Shown: one piece after another, positions 32,220 through 42,800 of the stretch | Position numbering within the stretch: position 1 is the first letter of the stretch | How the letters are laid out: every line of letters starts with the position of its first letter | Source of the DNA: a bacterium | GTDB lineage: Bacteria > CSSED10-310 > JAFGSJ01 | Assembly (NCBI GenBank): GCA_016934675.1 | Contig: JAFGSJ010000042.1 | Coordinates: forward strand, 1-50,380 | Reading direction: 5' to 3' | Length of the DNA stretch: 50,380 bases | Program-made: the position numbers and the translations under genes | The notes under the pieces: generated by a model | What the model saw: only the letters and a program-made list of their open reading frames with translations | Databases searched by the model: none | What the model was told of the DNA's origin: nothing

Positions 32220-32441
32220 CAGAACGGTACTGCTGAATCCGTGTTCAATGATTGTGTTAATGCAAAACCTCTTACCCTTTATGCCCTCTGTGGTTCATTA
32301 CGAATCGCTGAGTCGAAAAACAACCGTTTAGATGTCGAACCAGAATTGACAAATAATCGTTGACATCTTTGACATGGATCGGTAAACTTGAGTTCTTGTT
32401 GGACTCGATTAGCTTTATCGTTCAGAAAGGTGGAGTGGGTG

Positions 32442-32861
32442 ATGGGGCTACGTGAGTGGTTGAGGCAGAACGTGTCTTTTTCGCTGTGGGGCCCGCCGCG
32501 TCCCACCATACCTCCGGGTACTTCGTCGTTGTCGGGTCTGTTGGATGCGCTGGACGAGATTGCACAGGAGCACACGGAGTTGCTCGACTCGGATGTTCGC
32601 AAGCGGCTCTGGCAGGTGATCGAGCGACGCTACGTCAAGCTGGACGCGACATATGAGATTCCACAGGATCTAGGCATGGCCTCCGAGGCTGGGAACCGGC
32701 GGCTTCGGGCAGCACTGGCCCAGCACCTTGGAAACTTGATCGCGATCGCAGAAGCTTTCAGGCTCGACAGCGAGGCGAAACGACTACGTACCCTACTGAA
32801 CCCGGCGGTCAGATCCGAACCGCACGGGCATACGTACGACTACTTTTTTGCTGCGCCTTGA
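32442..32861 (+). CDS. Hypothetical protein in a GC-rich patch
   Basis: 139 residues from ATG 32442 (AAAGGTGGAGTG upstream). Helical, with SLSGLLDALDEIAQEHTELL and SDVRKRLWQVIERRYVKLD, then NRRLRAALAQHLGNLIAIAE. Base composition (many GCG, CGG, GAC codons) is visibly richer in GC than the flanking genes, suggesting recent arrival. No domain recognised. Confidence 0.5.
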   Translation: MGLREWLRQNVSFSLWGPPRPTIPPGTSSLSGLLDALDEIAQEHTELLDSDVRKRLWQVIERRYVKLDATYEIPQDLGMASEAGNRRLRAALAQHLGNLIAIAEAFRLDSEAKRLRTLLNPAVRSEPHGHTYDYFFAAP

Positions 32862-32952
32862 GTATGGGGCGGCCCCGTCGCTCGCAGCGTATCGTCGGTG
32901 TAAGCCCGTTCGTCACATCGCCGCGTGAGGGTCCATTCATGGGGAGGCATTT

Positions 32953-33234
32953 ATGATAAACCTCGAAAGAGCATCTGCGTTCATCAGAAGCAAAGGCAAC
33001 GAAGTAGAACAAGCCCGACTCAAGTATTTCTTGTCAGATGAACGTCCTGCTCAAGAAGTGGTTGCCAAGTTCTGTGCGGGTCAGAGGCCAGATGGCGGTT
33101 GGTCGCCGTTCTGGGCGAAGGATTATTCCTCCCTCGACCCTGGAAGCCATCCGGGCCTTAAGGTTTTGTGGACGGTTTGTGAAACAGGAGGACTCGCTCG
33201 AACCCGCGGCCCGTCCGCAACACAAAATTCCTAA
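32953..33234 (+). pseudogene. N-terminal fragment of a prenyltransferase/squalene-cyclase-like (alpha/alpha toroid) protein
   Basis: 93 codons from ATG 32953 (GGGGAGG upstream). The first 60 residues look like the start of bacterial prenyltransferase-type toroid proteins: INLERASAFIRSKGNEVEQ, LKYFLSDE and AGQRPDGGWSPFW, whose QxxDGGW is the hallmark QW-type motif. The frame then drifts into Ser/Arg/Thr-rich sequence and stops at 33234. Relatives run several hundred residues, so this is a truncated or frameshifted remnant. GC-rich like its neighbour. Confidence 0.45.
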
Positions 33235-33366
33235 ACCATAATCCTATTCTGTGATCATGGAACACAATGAAATATATGTTGGCACATTCGCTGTCTTGAC
33301 TTGAGATAGTATCCAGGCAGCCGTTGACTCTTCTTCAATGTAATTGTATATTGGACACGTTTGCCG

Positions 33367-33403
33367 GGTCTGGTTACTTCTGCGTTTGCCCCATAACCAG
33401 ACC
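33367..33403. repeat. 10-bp inverted repeat
   Basis: GGTCTGGTTA (33367-33376) and TAACCAGACC (33394-33403) around a 17-base loop, in an intergenic stretch with no gene (33235-33476). Could be a hairpin terminator without T-run or a mobile-element end. Confidence 0.45.
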
Positions 33404-33476
33404 TGATAGAGTTTGCCCAATGGATAGTTGAATGTGATAAGGTATTGACCTTTTAACGTGATTCTCTTCTGAAAGC

Positions 33477-34157
33477 GTGTGGGTTGGGTTGCCTAAAACA
33501 GGACCATTTGAAGAATATAGCGCTAGATATGATGAGTGGTTCGAAAGGAACCTGACTGTCTATCATTACGAATTGGAGGCGATTCTCGAACTACTCCCCG
33601 CTCCTGAAGCCAACGGTTTGGAGGTCGGCGTCGGTTCGGGCAAGTTCGCTGTGCCTTTGGGTATAAAGACTGGCGTGGAGCCATCAGAGAAGATGGCAAT
33701 CAAAGCCGTAAAACAGGGAATCCGCGTTATCCGCTCTGTCGCGGAGGACTTGCCATTCTTCGATTCCACGTTTGACTATGTGCTGATGGTAACGACGATC
33801 TGTTTTGTTGATGATATTCTAAAATCGTTCAGGGAAGCGTTTCGCGTGTTAAAGCCCTACGGATGTATCATTGTGGGATTTGTGGACAAAGAAAGTGAAT
33901 TGGGAAAACAATATAGGGAGAAGCGGAATGCAAGCGTTTTTTACAAAGAGGCTACCTTTTTCTCCACACAGCAAGTGTGCACCTATCTCACAGATGCTGG
34001 TTTCGGTGATTTCACTTTCAAGCAAACCCTTATTCCTGGGGAGACAAAGGTCATGATTCAGAATGGCTTTGGTAGAGGAGCTTTTGTCGTAGCTAAAGCA
34101 GTGAAGAACGGCAAGAGAAAGCACTCTGCTCGGAAGCGTTTCCCTTTCGAATGCTGA
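33477..34157 (+). CDS. SAM-dependent class I methyltransferase
   Basis: 226 residues from GTG 33477. Motif I is GLEVGVGSGKFA (residues about 46-57), the acidic post-I ligand follows in TGVEPSEKMA, then VAEDLPFFDSTFDYVLM and FREAFRVLKPYGCIIVGF, the Methyltransf_11 arrangement. Substrate unknown. It stands alone between a broken-gene patch and the pseudouridine synthase on the other strand. No good ribosome binding site, so the start may be further in. Confidence 0.75.
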   Translation: MWVGLPKTGPFEEYSARYDEWFERNLTVYHYELEAILELLPAPEANGLEVGVGSGKFAVPLGIKTGVEPSEKMAIKAVKQGIRVIRSVAEDLPFFDSTFDYVLMVTTICFVDDILKSFREAFRVLKPYGCIIVGFVDKESELGKQYREKRNASVFYKEATFFSTQQVCTYLTDAGFGDFTFKQTLIPGETKVMIQNGFGRGAFVVAKAVKNGKRKHSARKRFPFEC

Positions 34158-34218
34158 GATTTTTCCATTCGTTTCAAGACATTGCGGCAACCAGAACTGC
34201 GCTACATTCCATATGCGT

Positions 34219-35166
34219 TTATGGTTGATCCGCACTGTCCTTAAATTTAAAGCCGCGGCGATTGAGCAGATCAATCAGTTCGTCCGGGAGCGGAGCAGTA
34301 AACGAGAGGTCCCGGCCGCTTGCTGGGTGCGGGAATTCCAGTCGATAGGCATGCAGAAAGAGGCGGCTGTGTCGGTCCGGTTTTTCTGGGGGTGAGGCAT
34401 ACCGGCTATCGCCGATTAGGGGAAAACCACATTGGCTGAAATGGCGGCGGATTTGACGAAATCGTCCGGTCTCCAATTGAATCCGGACGAATGAGGTCCG
34501 GTCATTCTGGTCAAGGACCCAGTAATGGGTGCGGGCCGGCTGTGCCGGTCGCTGGGACGTGCCGGGCTTGTGTTCGAGCGGCAGGTCAATGACATCCTGA
34601 TCGGGCGTAATCCGGCCTTCGAGTGCGGCCAGGTAGATTTTGGTCCATTGATGCTCTCGTATCTGGCGGGCCATGACGACCTGGGCTTGCCGGGTCAGAC
34701 CGAATACAATCAATCCCGATGTTTCCCGGTCGAGCCGGTGGACAGGTGAAGGTGCATAACTCAGGGACCGGGTCCGGTCCGGTTGGGAGTGGGCCCAGGC
34801 CAGGACCCTGGCGGCCAGGTGGTCGGATGAAACGCCACTCCCGCCATGCACGGCCAGGCCGGCCGGTTTGTTCAGGACCAGAATCTGGTCGTCCCGGTAT
34901 ATGATGGGCGGCAATGGTGCCGGGAAGGTGGGACTGGATTCCCGCTCGAAGCCAATCAGGTCCTGCCTGGGGATGAACAGACTGACCCGGTCGCCCGGCT
35001 CGAGGCGGTAATTGAAGGAGGTCCGAGCCCCATTCACCTTGATCTTTTTGGTCCGTAACCAGCGATAGATAACTGAATGAGGGACCGCGTCCAACACCTT
35101 GTTTAGAAAGGCGTCAAGACGCTGACCCGCGTCGTCCGTGCTGATCACGATTTCCCTGAGGGCCAT
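34219..35166 (-). CDS. RluA-family 23S rRNA pseudouridine synthase
   Basis: 315 residues. An S4 RNA-binding domain at about 13-65 (QRLDAFLNKVL, KKIKVNGARTSFNYRLEPGD) and the catalytic domain with HRLDRETSG, Asp146 being the nucleophile, plus HYWVLDQND and GRFRQIRRHFSQCGFPLIGD. Most like RluC/RluD, which modify 23S rRNA uridines in the cytoplasm. It follows the aminotransferase gene by 18 bases on the same strand, probably one operon. Confidence 0.85.
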   Translation of the reverse strand: MALREIVISTDDAGQRLDAFLNKVLDAVPHSVIYRWLRTKKIKVNGARTSFNYRLEPGDRVSLFIPRQDLIGFERESSPTFPAPLPPIIYRDDQILVLNKPAGLAVHGGSGVSSDHLAARVLAWAHSQPDRTRSLSYAPSPVHRLDRETSGLIVFGLTRQAQVVMARQIREHQWTKIYLAALEGRITPDQDVIDLPLEHKPGTSQRPAQPARTHYWVLDQNDRTSFVRIQLETGRFRQIRRHFSQCGFPLIGDSRYASPPEKPDRHSRLFLHAYRLEFPHPASGRDLSFTAPLPDELIDLLNRRGFKFKDSADQP

Positions 35167-35184
35167 GGCCCGTCCATCGTCCTT

Positions 35185-36354
35185 TCAACGGCCCAGTAAA
35201 CGTTTAACCGCTTCGGCAACCCTGTCCGTAGGCAAGGTCAGCGAGAAACGAATATAGCCTTCGGCTTTCTTACCGAAGCCTACCCCCGGCGTCACCAGCA
35301 GGCCATATTGCTGCAGGACCTGCTTGGTAAAGTCGAGCGAGGTTTGGCCTGCCGGCGTTCTGACCCAGATATAGAAAGTGGCGTCAGTCCGGTAGTAAGA
35401 CCAGCCAAGCTGATCGAGGCAGTCCAGGAGCATGATCCTTCGTTCGGCATACGCGGCCATGGTGTCCGGATCGGGTCGACCGCCCCGGACCATGGCTGCG
35501 ACACCGGCCTTCTGGATGGGATCGAAGACACCGGAATCGATATTCATCTTGATTTTCAGGAGAGCAGCGATCACGTCCCGATTGCCGACAGCCGCGGCCA
35601 CCCTCCAACCGGTCATGTTATAGTTTTTGGACAGGGAGATTATTTCGAGCCCGACCTGACGGGCCCGCTCGCATTCGAGCAGGGACGGGGCCTTGTACCC
35701 GTTGAAGGTAATATCCAGATACGAGGCATCATGGCAGACGATCACTCGGTTCTCTTCGGCAAAGGCGCAGACCTGTTCGAAAAAATCCCGGTTGGCACAG
35801 GCCGTGGTCGGATTGTTCGGATAGTTCAGAAAGAGCAGTTTAGCTTTGCGGCGGACCTGCTCGGGAATAGCCTCCAGGTCGGGCAGAAAATCGTTCTGCT
35901 CCTCGAGAGGCAGAAAATAAGGCGTGCCGCCGGCAAATAGGGTCGAGGACAGATAGACCGGGTAACCGGGATCGGGCACCAGGACCACATCGCTCGGATC
36001 GATCAGGGCCAGGGGCAGGTGGGCTATGCCCTCTTTCGAGCCGATCAGGGTCAGGACCTCGGTATCCGGGTCAACACCGGTCACACCGCGTCGGGAATAA
36101 TACTCGGCGACCGCCTGTCTGAATGAAGCCATGCCCTTGTAAGAAGGATAGCGATGGTTCTGACCCAGGGCGGCCTGGCGGCACAATTCCTCGACAATGA
36201 AGCCCGGTGTGGGCCGGTCCGGGTCGCCGATCCCAAAATCAATGACCTCGACACCTTGCCGGACCGCCTCGACTTTCATCCGGTCGAGCTCGTTAAACAG
36301 ATATGGCGGTAGCAGGTCCAACCTCTGCGAAAATCTTATGGGTTTCATAATCAT
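35185..36354 (-). CDS. dapL: LL-diaminopimelate aminotransferase-like class I aminotransferase
   Basis: 389 residues. PLP-fold type I. Visible: IDFGIGDPDRPTPGF, PDPGYPVYLSST, NYPNNPTTA, DASYLDITFNG and SLSKNYNMTGWR, where Lys243 binds PLP. The signature agrees with the DapL2/LL-DAP aminotransferase branch, which makes LL-diaminopimelate for peptidoglycan and lysine in one step from tetrahydrodipicolinate. Closely related aminotransferases act on Asp, Ala or Met, so substrate is inferred. Start is ATG 36354, or 36348. Confidence 0.78.
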   Translation of the reverse strand: MIMKPIRFSQRLDLLPPYLFNELDRMKVEAVRQGVEVIDFGIGDPDRPTPGFIVEELCRQAALGQNHRYPSYKGMASFRQAVAEYYSRRGVTGVDPDTEVLTLIGSKEGIAHLPLALIDPSDVVLVPDPGYPVYLSSTLFAGGTPYFLPLEEQNDFLPDLEAIPEQVRRKAKLLFLNYPNNPTTACANRDFFEQVCAFAEENRVIVCHDASYLDITFNGYKAPSLLECERARQVGLEIISLSKNYNMTGWRVAAAVGNRDVIAALLKIKMNIDSGVFDPIQKAGVAAMVRGGRPDPDTMAAYAERRIMLLDCLDQLGWSYYRTDATFYIWVRTPAGQTSLDFTKQVLQQYGLLVTPGVGFGKKAEGYIRFSLTLPTDRVAEAVKRLLGR

Positions 36355-36627
36355 TCATACCTTTCCAGTCTTATGCTGATCGTGATCCAAGTCCAGATAT
36401 CCTGGTCTATAGCAGTCAAGCCCGATTCGGTCAAGTCTGGATACTAATATACCATCCACATTGTTTGAAACATGATTTGGGAAAATAATTTTCAATTTTC
36501 CGATCTTCCTCGACCAAAAGGTTGAGAAAAAGATCAACCTTCTTCCTGATTGACGGACTCTGCTTCATTTTTTATTCTTATATTTAAAGAAATATTTTTA
36601 TAAACGCTTGTGATTGGAGGTTCTGGG

Positions 36628-36849
36628 ATGAAAGTTGGGGACCTGTTGGATGCAATCGAGCATTACAAGAAAGACCATTCGGATATTATGGATTGGGATG
36701 TCTATGTCGAGCAGCTCCCTGAAAGTCAACGTTCGAGATATATAACCTGCTTTTTAAGGGACAGCGAGGGTTGTGACTACTGTAAGTGTTTCGGGAATAG
36801 CACACTCTGGCCGAGGCAGAAGATAATTACAATAAAAATAAATTATTAA
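36628..36849 (+). CDS. Hypothetical small protein
   Basis: 73 residues from ATG 36628 behind GGAGGTTCTGGG. Reads MKVGDLLDAIEHYKKDHSDI, then DWDVYVEQLPESQR, and has three Cys near CDYCKCFG. No family recognised. It directly precedes the giant secreted peptidase gene by 50 bases. Confidence 0.5.
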   Translation: MKVGDLLDAIEHYKKDHSDIMDWDVYVEQLPESQRSRYITCFLRDSEGCDYCKCFGNSTLWPRQKIITIKINY

Positions 36850-36899
36850 ATCCAGTTGAGTAGGTGAAGTATAATGTATGACCATCAAAGGAGTTGAGT

Positions 36900-39800
36900 A
36901 TGAAACAGAACTATTTTATGAAAATATATTTGCTTTTGATATTATGTATTTTCTCAGTGCCGGTTTGGGCACAGATGGTCAAGGATGGACAATCTGGGCT
37001 CGATGCGATGGTTTTTATTACCCCTGAATTGAGGACTGTCGAGACAAATGAAGATTTCAGGGTGATCAAGGAAAGCTTCGTTTCACAACAAGGATGTCTT
37101 TCATTTCTCACAGAAAAAGGGAGCGAGTGGTCGATTATCATCGACAAGAGGCGTGGTGTGCCTTCCTTGATTGACGGAGGGGTTTTGCCTATTATTCCTG
37201 GTTTTATGAATGATCTTGATTGGCAATCATTCGAACCCGGTTGCACCTCAATTCAATGCCTTTCCAAGAAGAAAGTGGAAGAGTGCGCCCGAGCGTTTTT
37301 AAAACGTTATGAAGGACTTTTCCCTATTTCCCAGGAAGAATTGGTCCTGGATCCCGAAGGGACACTGCCGTTCGGGGAGTCTATCTATATGCTGAGATTT
37401 CAATGGATTATCGATGATATTCCGGTTGAAGGCGGTTCGATTTTTTTCCGGATAAACAGCGGCAATCTCTTACAAGTTGCATCAAGTCATATTGCACCAA
37501 TGAATATAAGCACGGAGCCTCAAATCACGGTTCAGACAGCGTGGGAATTGCTCGATGACTATCTCGGTAAAAACGTTATTACGGAAAACGACCGGATTCT
37601 GGGGCCTGGCGAACTTGCGTTGATACCCATAACCCCCCGGGGATTGGACGCTAACGTTTATCTGGGTCCTATCGGGGAAATGTATGATTATATTCTGTGT
37701 TACAGGCTTGTCTTCGAGAGACCGGGTATCATCGGGACATGGGAAGCCCTGATCGATGCTCATACGGGAGATTTGATCCGGTTTGTCGATGCAAATCGGT
37801 ATGGCAACATCCAGGGTGGTGTCTATAAAACGGACCGGAACCCGACCCAGACTGAGGTAATCATGCCCTTACCATTTGTCGATTATGGTACTGGCTTGTT
37901 TTCTGATATAACAGGTTCATTCTCAGGCACAAGCGGGACTTCAACCTTGACCGGCAGGATCGGCAGTACTGGTGTGGTCGGGGGCGTGGTTATCAATGAT
38001 AACTGTGGTCTGATCTCACTTTCGGCGGACCCGTACGGTCTCATCGATTTCGGTTTTTCCACCGGCACTGACTGTACAACACCCGGTTTTGGCAGTGACG
38101 GTAACACACATGCCGCCAGGACCCAATATTACAATATCAGTTGGGTGAAAATTAAAGCTTACAACTATTTTCCGGGAAATACATGGTTGGAAGGCTTGTT
38201 ATCGGATAATGTCAATATCAATTCGACCTGCAATGCCTATTGGAACGGTTCCAGTATTAATTTTTACAGGTCCGGTGGTGGCTGCGGTAATACCGGTGAA
38301 ATTCCCGGGATAGCCTTACATGAGTGGGGTCATGGCATGGATGATAACGACGGTTCAGGCGGGATAAGCCCGCCTGTTGAAACAAGGGCTGATTGGACTG
38401 CGATTTTGCAAACACATCAATCATGTGCCGGCGGTGGTTTTTTTGATGATTGGGACCAGGGCTGTGGAGTAACATCTGCAGGATACAATTGTGACGGATA
38501 CGGTGATTGCTGTCTGGCCTGCTCGGGCATCAGGGAAGCGGATTGGGCCCAACATACCTCAAACACACCCTGGACTCCAGCGAACAATGTCGATGGTGGC
38601 GGAATACTCTGGGGACCGTGCGGTTTTGGTAGTTATCAGGGACCGTGTGGTTGGGAGGATCATTGTGAAGCCGGGTTTTCAACTCAAGCCCTCTGGGATT
38701 TGGTCAATCGAGACCTGCCTACATACTGTTCGATGGATGTTGCTTCATCCTGGCAGTTAATAGACAGGTTATGGTACGGCTCAATGCCGCAACTGGGCGA
38801 TATGTATACCTGTACACCGCCCACATCGGATGGCTGTGGATCGACCAGCCTCTTCAATTTATTCAGGGCAATTGACGATACGGGAGATGGTACTTCGAAC
38901 GGGACACCCCACGCCCAGGCAATTTACCAGGCATTTGCCCGGCACAGCATTGCCTGTGGTGCGGCGGGAGATACTTCGAATCAGAATCAGACGACTTGCC
39001 CGAGCTTGACGACCCCAACATTAACAGGCATTAGTGAAGACAATGATTCTGTGTATTTGAGTTGGTCGAGCGTTTCAAACGCGACCAGATATTTCATATT
39101 CCGGAACGACACCTCCTGCGAGGCCGGCTTTACTCAAATAGCCACGGTTAGTGCTCCGACAACATCGTATACCGATAATACAGTTATGGTTGGTATTAGC
39201 TCTTACTACAGGGTCCAGGCCGCAACAGCTAATGATGCCTGTGTGAGCGCGTTGAGCAACTGTGTCGCAGTTACGCCCCAGCCCTGTGGGGGTGAGGTGA
39301 TGCTTGAAAAGGTCATTTATAATTGTGCAGCGACAGTGACCGTGATGGTGTGCGATTCTTCAGTTGTCAGTCCGGTCCAAGTCGAGGCATGGTCAACGAC
39401 CGACAGTTCGCCGAAGACCATAACGCTCACCGGCAGTCCTTCCACCTATTCAGGCATCTTTGAAACGACATCAGGTCCAGCCGGACCTGAACAGGTCCAA
39501 GTTTCCGATGGCGACATATTATTTGTCAGCTACACTGACCCAGATTATTGTGGGACACCAGATGTTACCGTCGATATGAATTCGGCTATTGATTGTATCT
39601 ATCCGGTCATCACTAATGTGCAAGTGACCAATATAACGGATTCATCAGCGATCGTCACCTGGCAGACCGATGAAAATGCCAATAGCCAACTAATGTTCGG
39701 GTTAGCGGTCCCACCCGATATCAATGTGGAGGACCTGACCAACTATGAAACCGAACACAGTCTGACATTGACAGGTCTCAGTGCATGTACGACCTATTAT

Positions 39801-42800
39801 TTCACGGTAACATCGACTGATCCAGCCGGCAACTCAACCACGGCGGACAATGGCGGTGCTTGTTATTCTTTCATGAGTTACGGCCGGATATATCTTCTCG
39901 GGCCAGAGGATGTGGAATCCGGAACAGATGGTTGGACGCTCACCGGGGAATGGCACCAGGATACTTGCCGGGTCCATGGTGGTTCTTATGCTTTTAAGCT
40001 CGGCAGCACGGAGTGTCCGGGGACATATAGCAACGATTTGACCTCGGACCTGACCTGGGCGACGGCTATAGACCTCGGAAACGCAGGGCACGGCTTCCAT
40101 CTGAAATTCTGGGAATATTACCGGACCGAAATAGGATATGATTTCTGCCGTCCCCAGATCAGTACGAATGGTGGGAGCACTTGGACAAACCTGGTGGTCC
40201 AATATACCGGAGTAGGGACGAGCTGGGCCCTGAGAGAAATCGACTTGGCTGATTATAGTTCGACCGTGTATATTCGTTTTGAATTTTATGCCGATGGTAT
40301 TGGTGCCACAGAGGGATGGTACCTCGATGATATTGAAATCAGCAAACCCATTTCTTGCACGGCAGACCCGGTCTATCAAAGTAACACTTTTTCAGATAAT
40401 TGCAGCGGTGGAGGTGCCGGGGATAACAATGGTTATATCGATGCTGGTGAGACAATCACGGTGCGGCCTGTTTTGAAAAATGTGGGGACCGAGGACGCGA
40501 CCGGGATCAGTGCGACACTATCGACTACGACGCCCGGGGTCACGGTAACAGGCACAACCGCGACCTATCCCGACCTGGCTATCGACGAAACAGGGGCCTG
40601 CGAATATCCCTATTTTACTTTTGTGGTGAGTTCTGGTATGGCTTGTGAATCAAAGATAGAATTTTCACTGCTTATTACAGCCGTAACGGGAGGCGGTCCC
40701 TGGACCCAGAATTTCACAATGTTTGTGGGCGATATTACCTATACACCCGCCACTGCGTTTACCGAGAGTTTTGATGGTACAACCTTTCCGCCAACAGGCT
40801 GGGTTGAAACGGATGTGAGCGGAACTACCGGCGATTGGTCAAGGGTCACCAGTTCGACATATCCCAATGCTACGCCCCACAGTGGCGCGGCCTTTGCCAA
40901 GTTCAACAGTTACAACGCCTCGACCGGGGATATGACCCGCCTGTCACGAACAACAACGTTTTCCATTCCCTCCACATCACCGACAGCCACTGCGGTTATG
41001 TGGGTTTATCACGATACATTGTTAGCTGGGGGCGATGACCAGATTCAGGTCCAGACATCAGCAGACGGTTTGAGTTGGACCGACCAGGGTGATGTGATTC
41101 ACCGTTACGATGGCACAACGGGCTGGAAAGAGCATACGTTCGATCTCTCCTCTCTCATCGGGGACGGGGATTTCCAGATAGGTTATCTCGGTATCTCGGA
41201 CAGTGGCATGAATATGTATTTGGACGATGTATCGGTGGAGTATATGAACTCATCATGCACCCAGACCATATGCACATCCTGCACTCTACCGAGTGCGCCC
41301 GTCATAAACACCATCACAGATTCCAGTGGCAATTGCGGGTTCGGCATCTCGATCAGTTACAGCGCAGGCACACCTGTCACACGGCACGATCTCTATCGTG
41401 ATGCCGTGAAAGTCGTTGATGGCTATTCGTCGGGCAGCAGCTATGATCCGGGCGATACGGCCTCACACAGCTATGTTGTGCGGGCCATCAATGGAAACGA
41501 TTCCTGCTATACCGATTCTACAGCATCATCTTTTTCAGATACAAATAACAGTCCAACACCGTTCATAACAGGTGATTCAGCTAACATATGCCCGGCGGAG
41601 ACCGTCCTTCTTTCTACTGAAGCCGGGATGAATAACTATCAATGGTATGAGAGTGGAAGCCCGCTCGGAGGGGCTAACACATATCAATACACGGTAACTG
41701 CGACAGGCAATTATACCGTGTCATATACGAACATGAGCGGCTGCTCCGGGACTTCCAATGCTCACGTCGTGACCATATCTCCTTGTCAGCCCAACATTGT
41801 ATTCAGTTCTTATGGACTGTTCGTTGAAATGACCGGAAACGGCAATGCCTATTATGAAAGGGGTGAGAAGTGGTCGGTCGACGTTACCTTGACCAACACG
41901 GGCACAATGGACGCAACAAATGTGAGCGCTAGCCTGAACGGAAACGGGATTGAAGTATGTGTTCCCAACCAATCATTCGGCAACATCGCCCTAAGCGGGT
42001 CCGGGAGTGCTACCTTTGAATTCGTTATTTCGACCTCCTTTTCACCCTGCGGTGACAGTATTGGCTTTGACGTGGTTAACAAGGCCTGTTCGGAGTTGAC
42101 GCCGGCGGGTCCGGACGAATTCGACCTGTTCTCGGTCAATGTCGGTGAGGGCAGTAGCAGCTCCGTGACCCTTTTCGGGCCAGACGATGACCCATATAAT
42201 TCGGGCTATTGGACGAGCGGTGGTTCTTCACAGAGCGAAACGCACTGCTCACCCAGCACGGCGATCTATTACCGGGTCAACCGTAATAGTAACGGTGCTC
42301 TTGTGGACTCGATCTCTACGGTCGGGTATAGCGCGATTCATGTTCTGTTTGACGCCGGTGCGACCAATACGGGTGTAACGCTCTACCTTGATTATTCGAT
42401 CAATGGCGGCACTTCGTATACCAATATCTGGTCACGGACAGGGGCCTCAACTTGGGCTTGTATCCAGGATGTGACACTCCCGAGCGATTGTGAAGGCATT
42501 ACAGCACTCAAAATCAGATTCAGGTGCACTTCGGGCGGTGTCAATCAGAGGGCCAAATTTGATAATGTAACCATAACCGGCACAGGCTCTTTTTGGGATT
42601 GCAGTTACATTGGCAGTGGGACTTGCCAATCATGCGAACCACCCAGTACGCCCGTCATTTCCACGATCTTGGACAACGATCCCTGCTCACAAACGGGGAT
42701 AACCATAACCTACAGCTCAGGTTCACCTGCAACCACTCATGATCTTTACCGTGACATGGTCAAGGTTGTTGATGATTATATTTCAGGTTCCGGATACGAT

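Noticed and set aside
31508-32248. Minus-strand 246-codon frame
   Set aside because: Antisense to the TauE/SafE permease; shadow frame.
35308-35940. Plus-strand 210-codon frame
   Set aside because: Antisense to the DapL-like aminotransferase; shadow frame.
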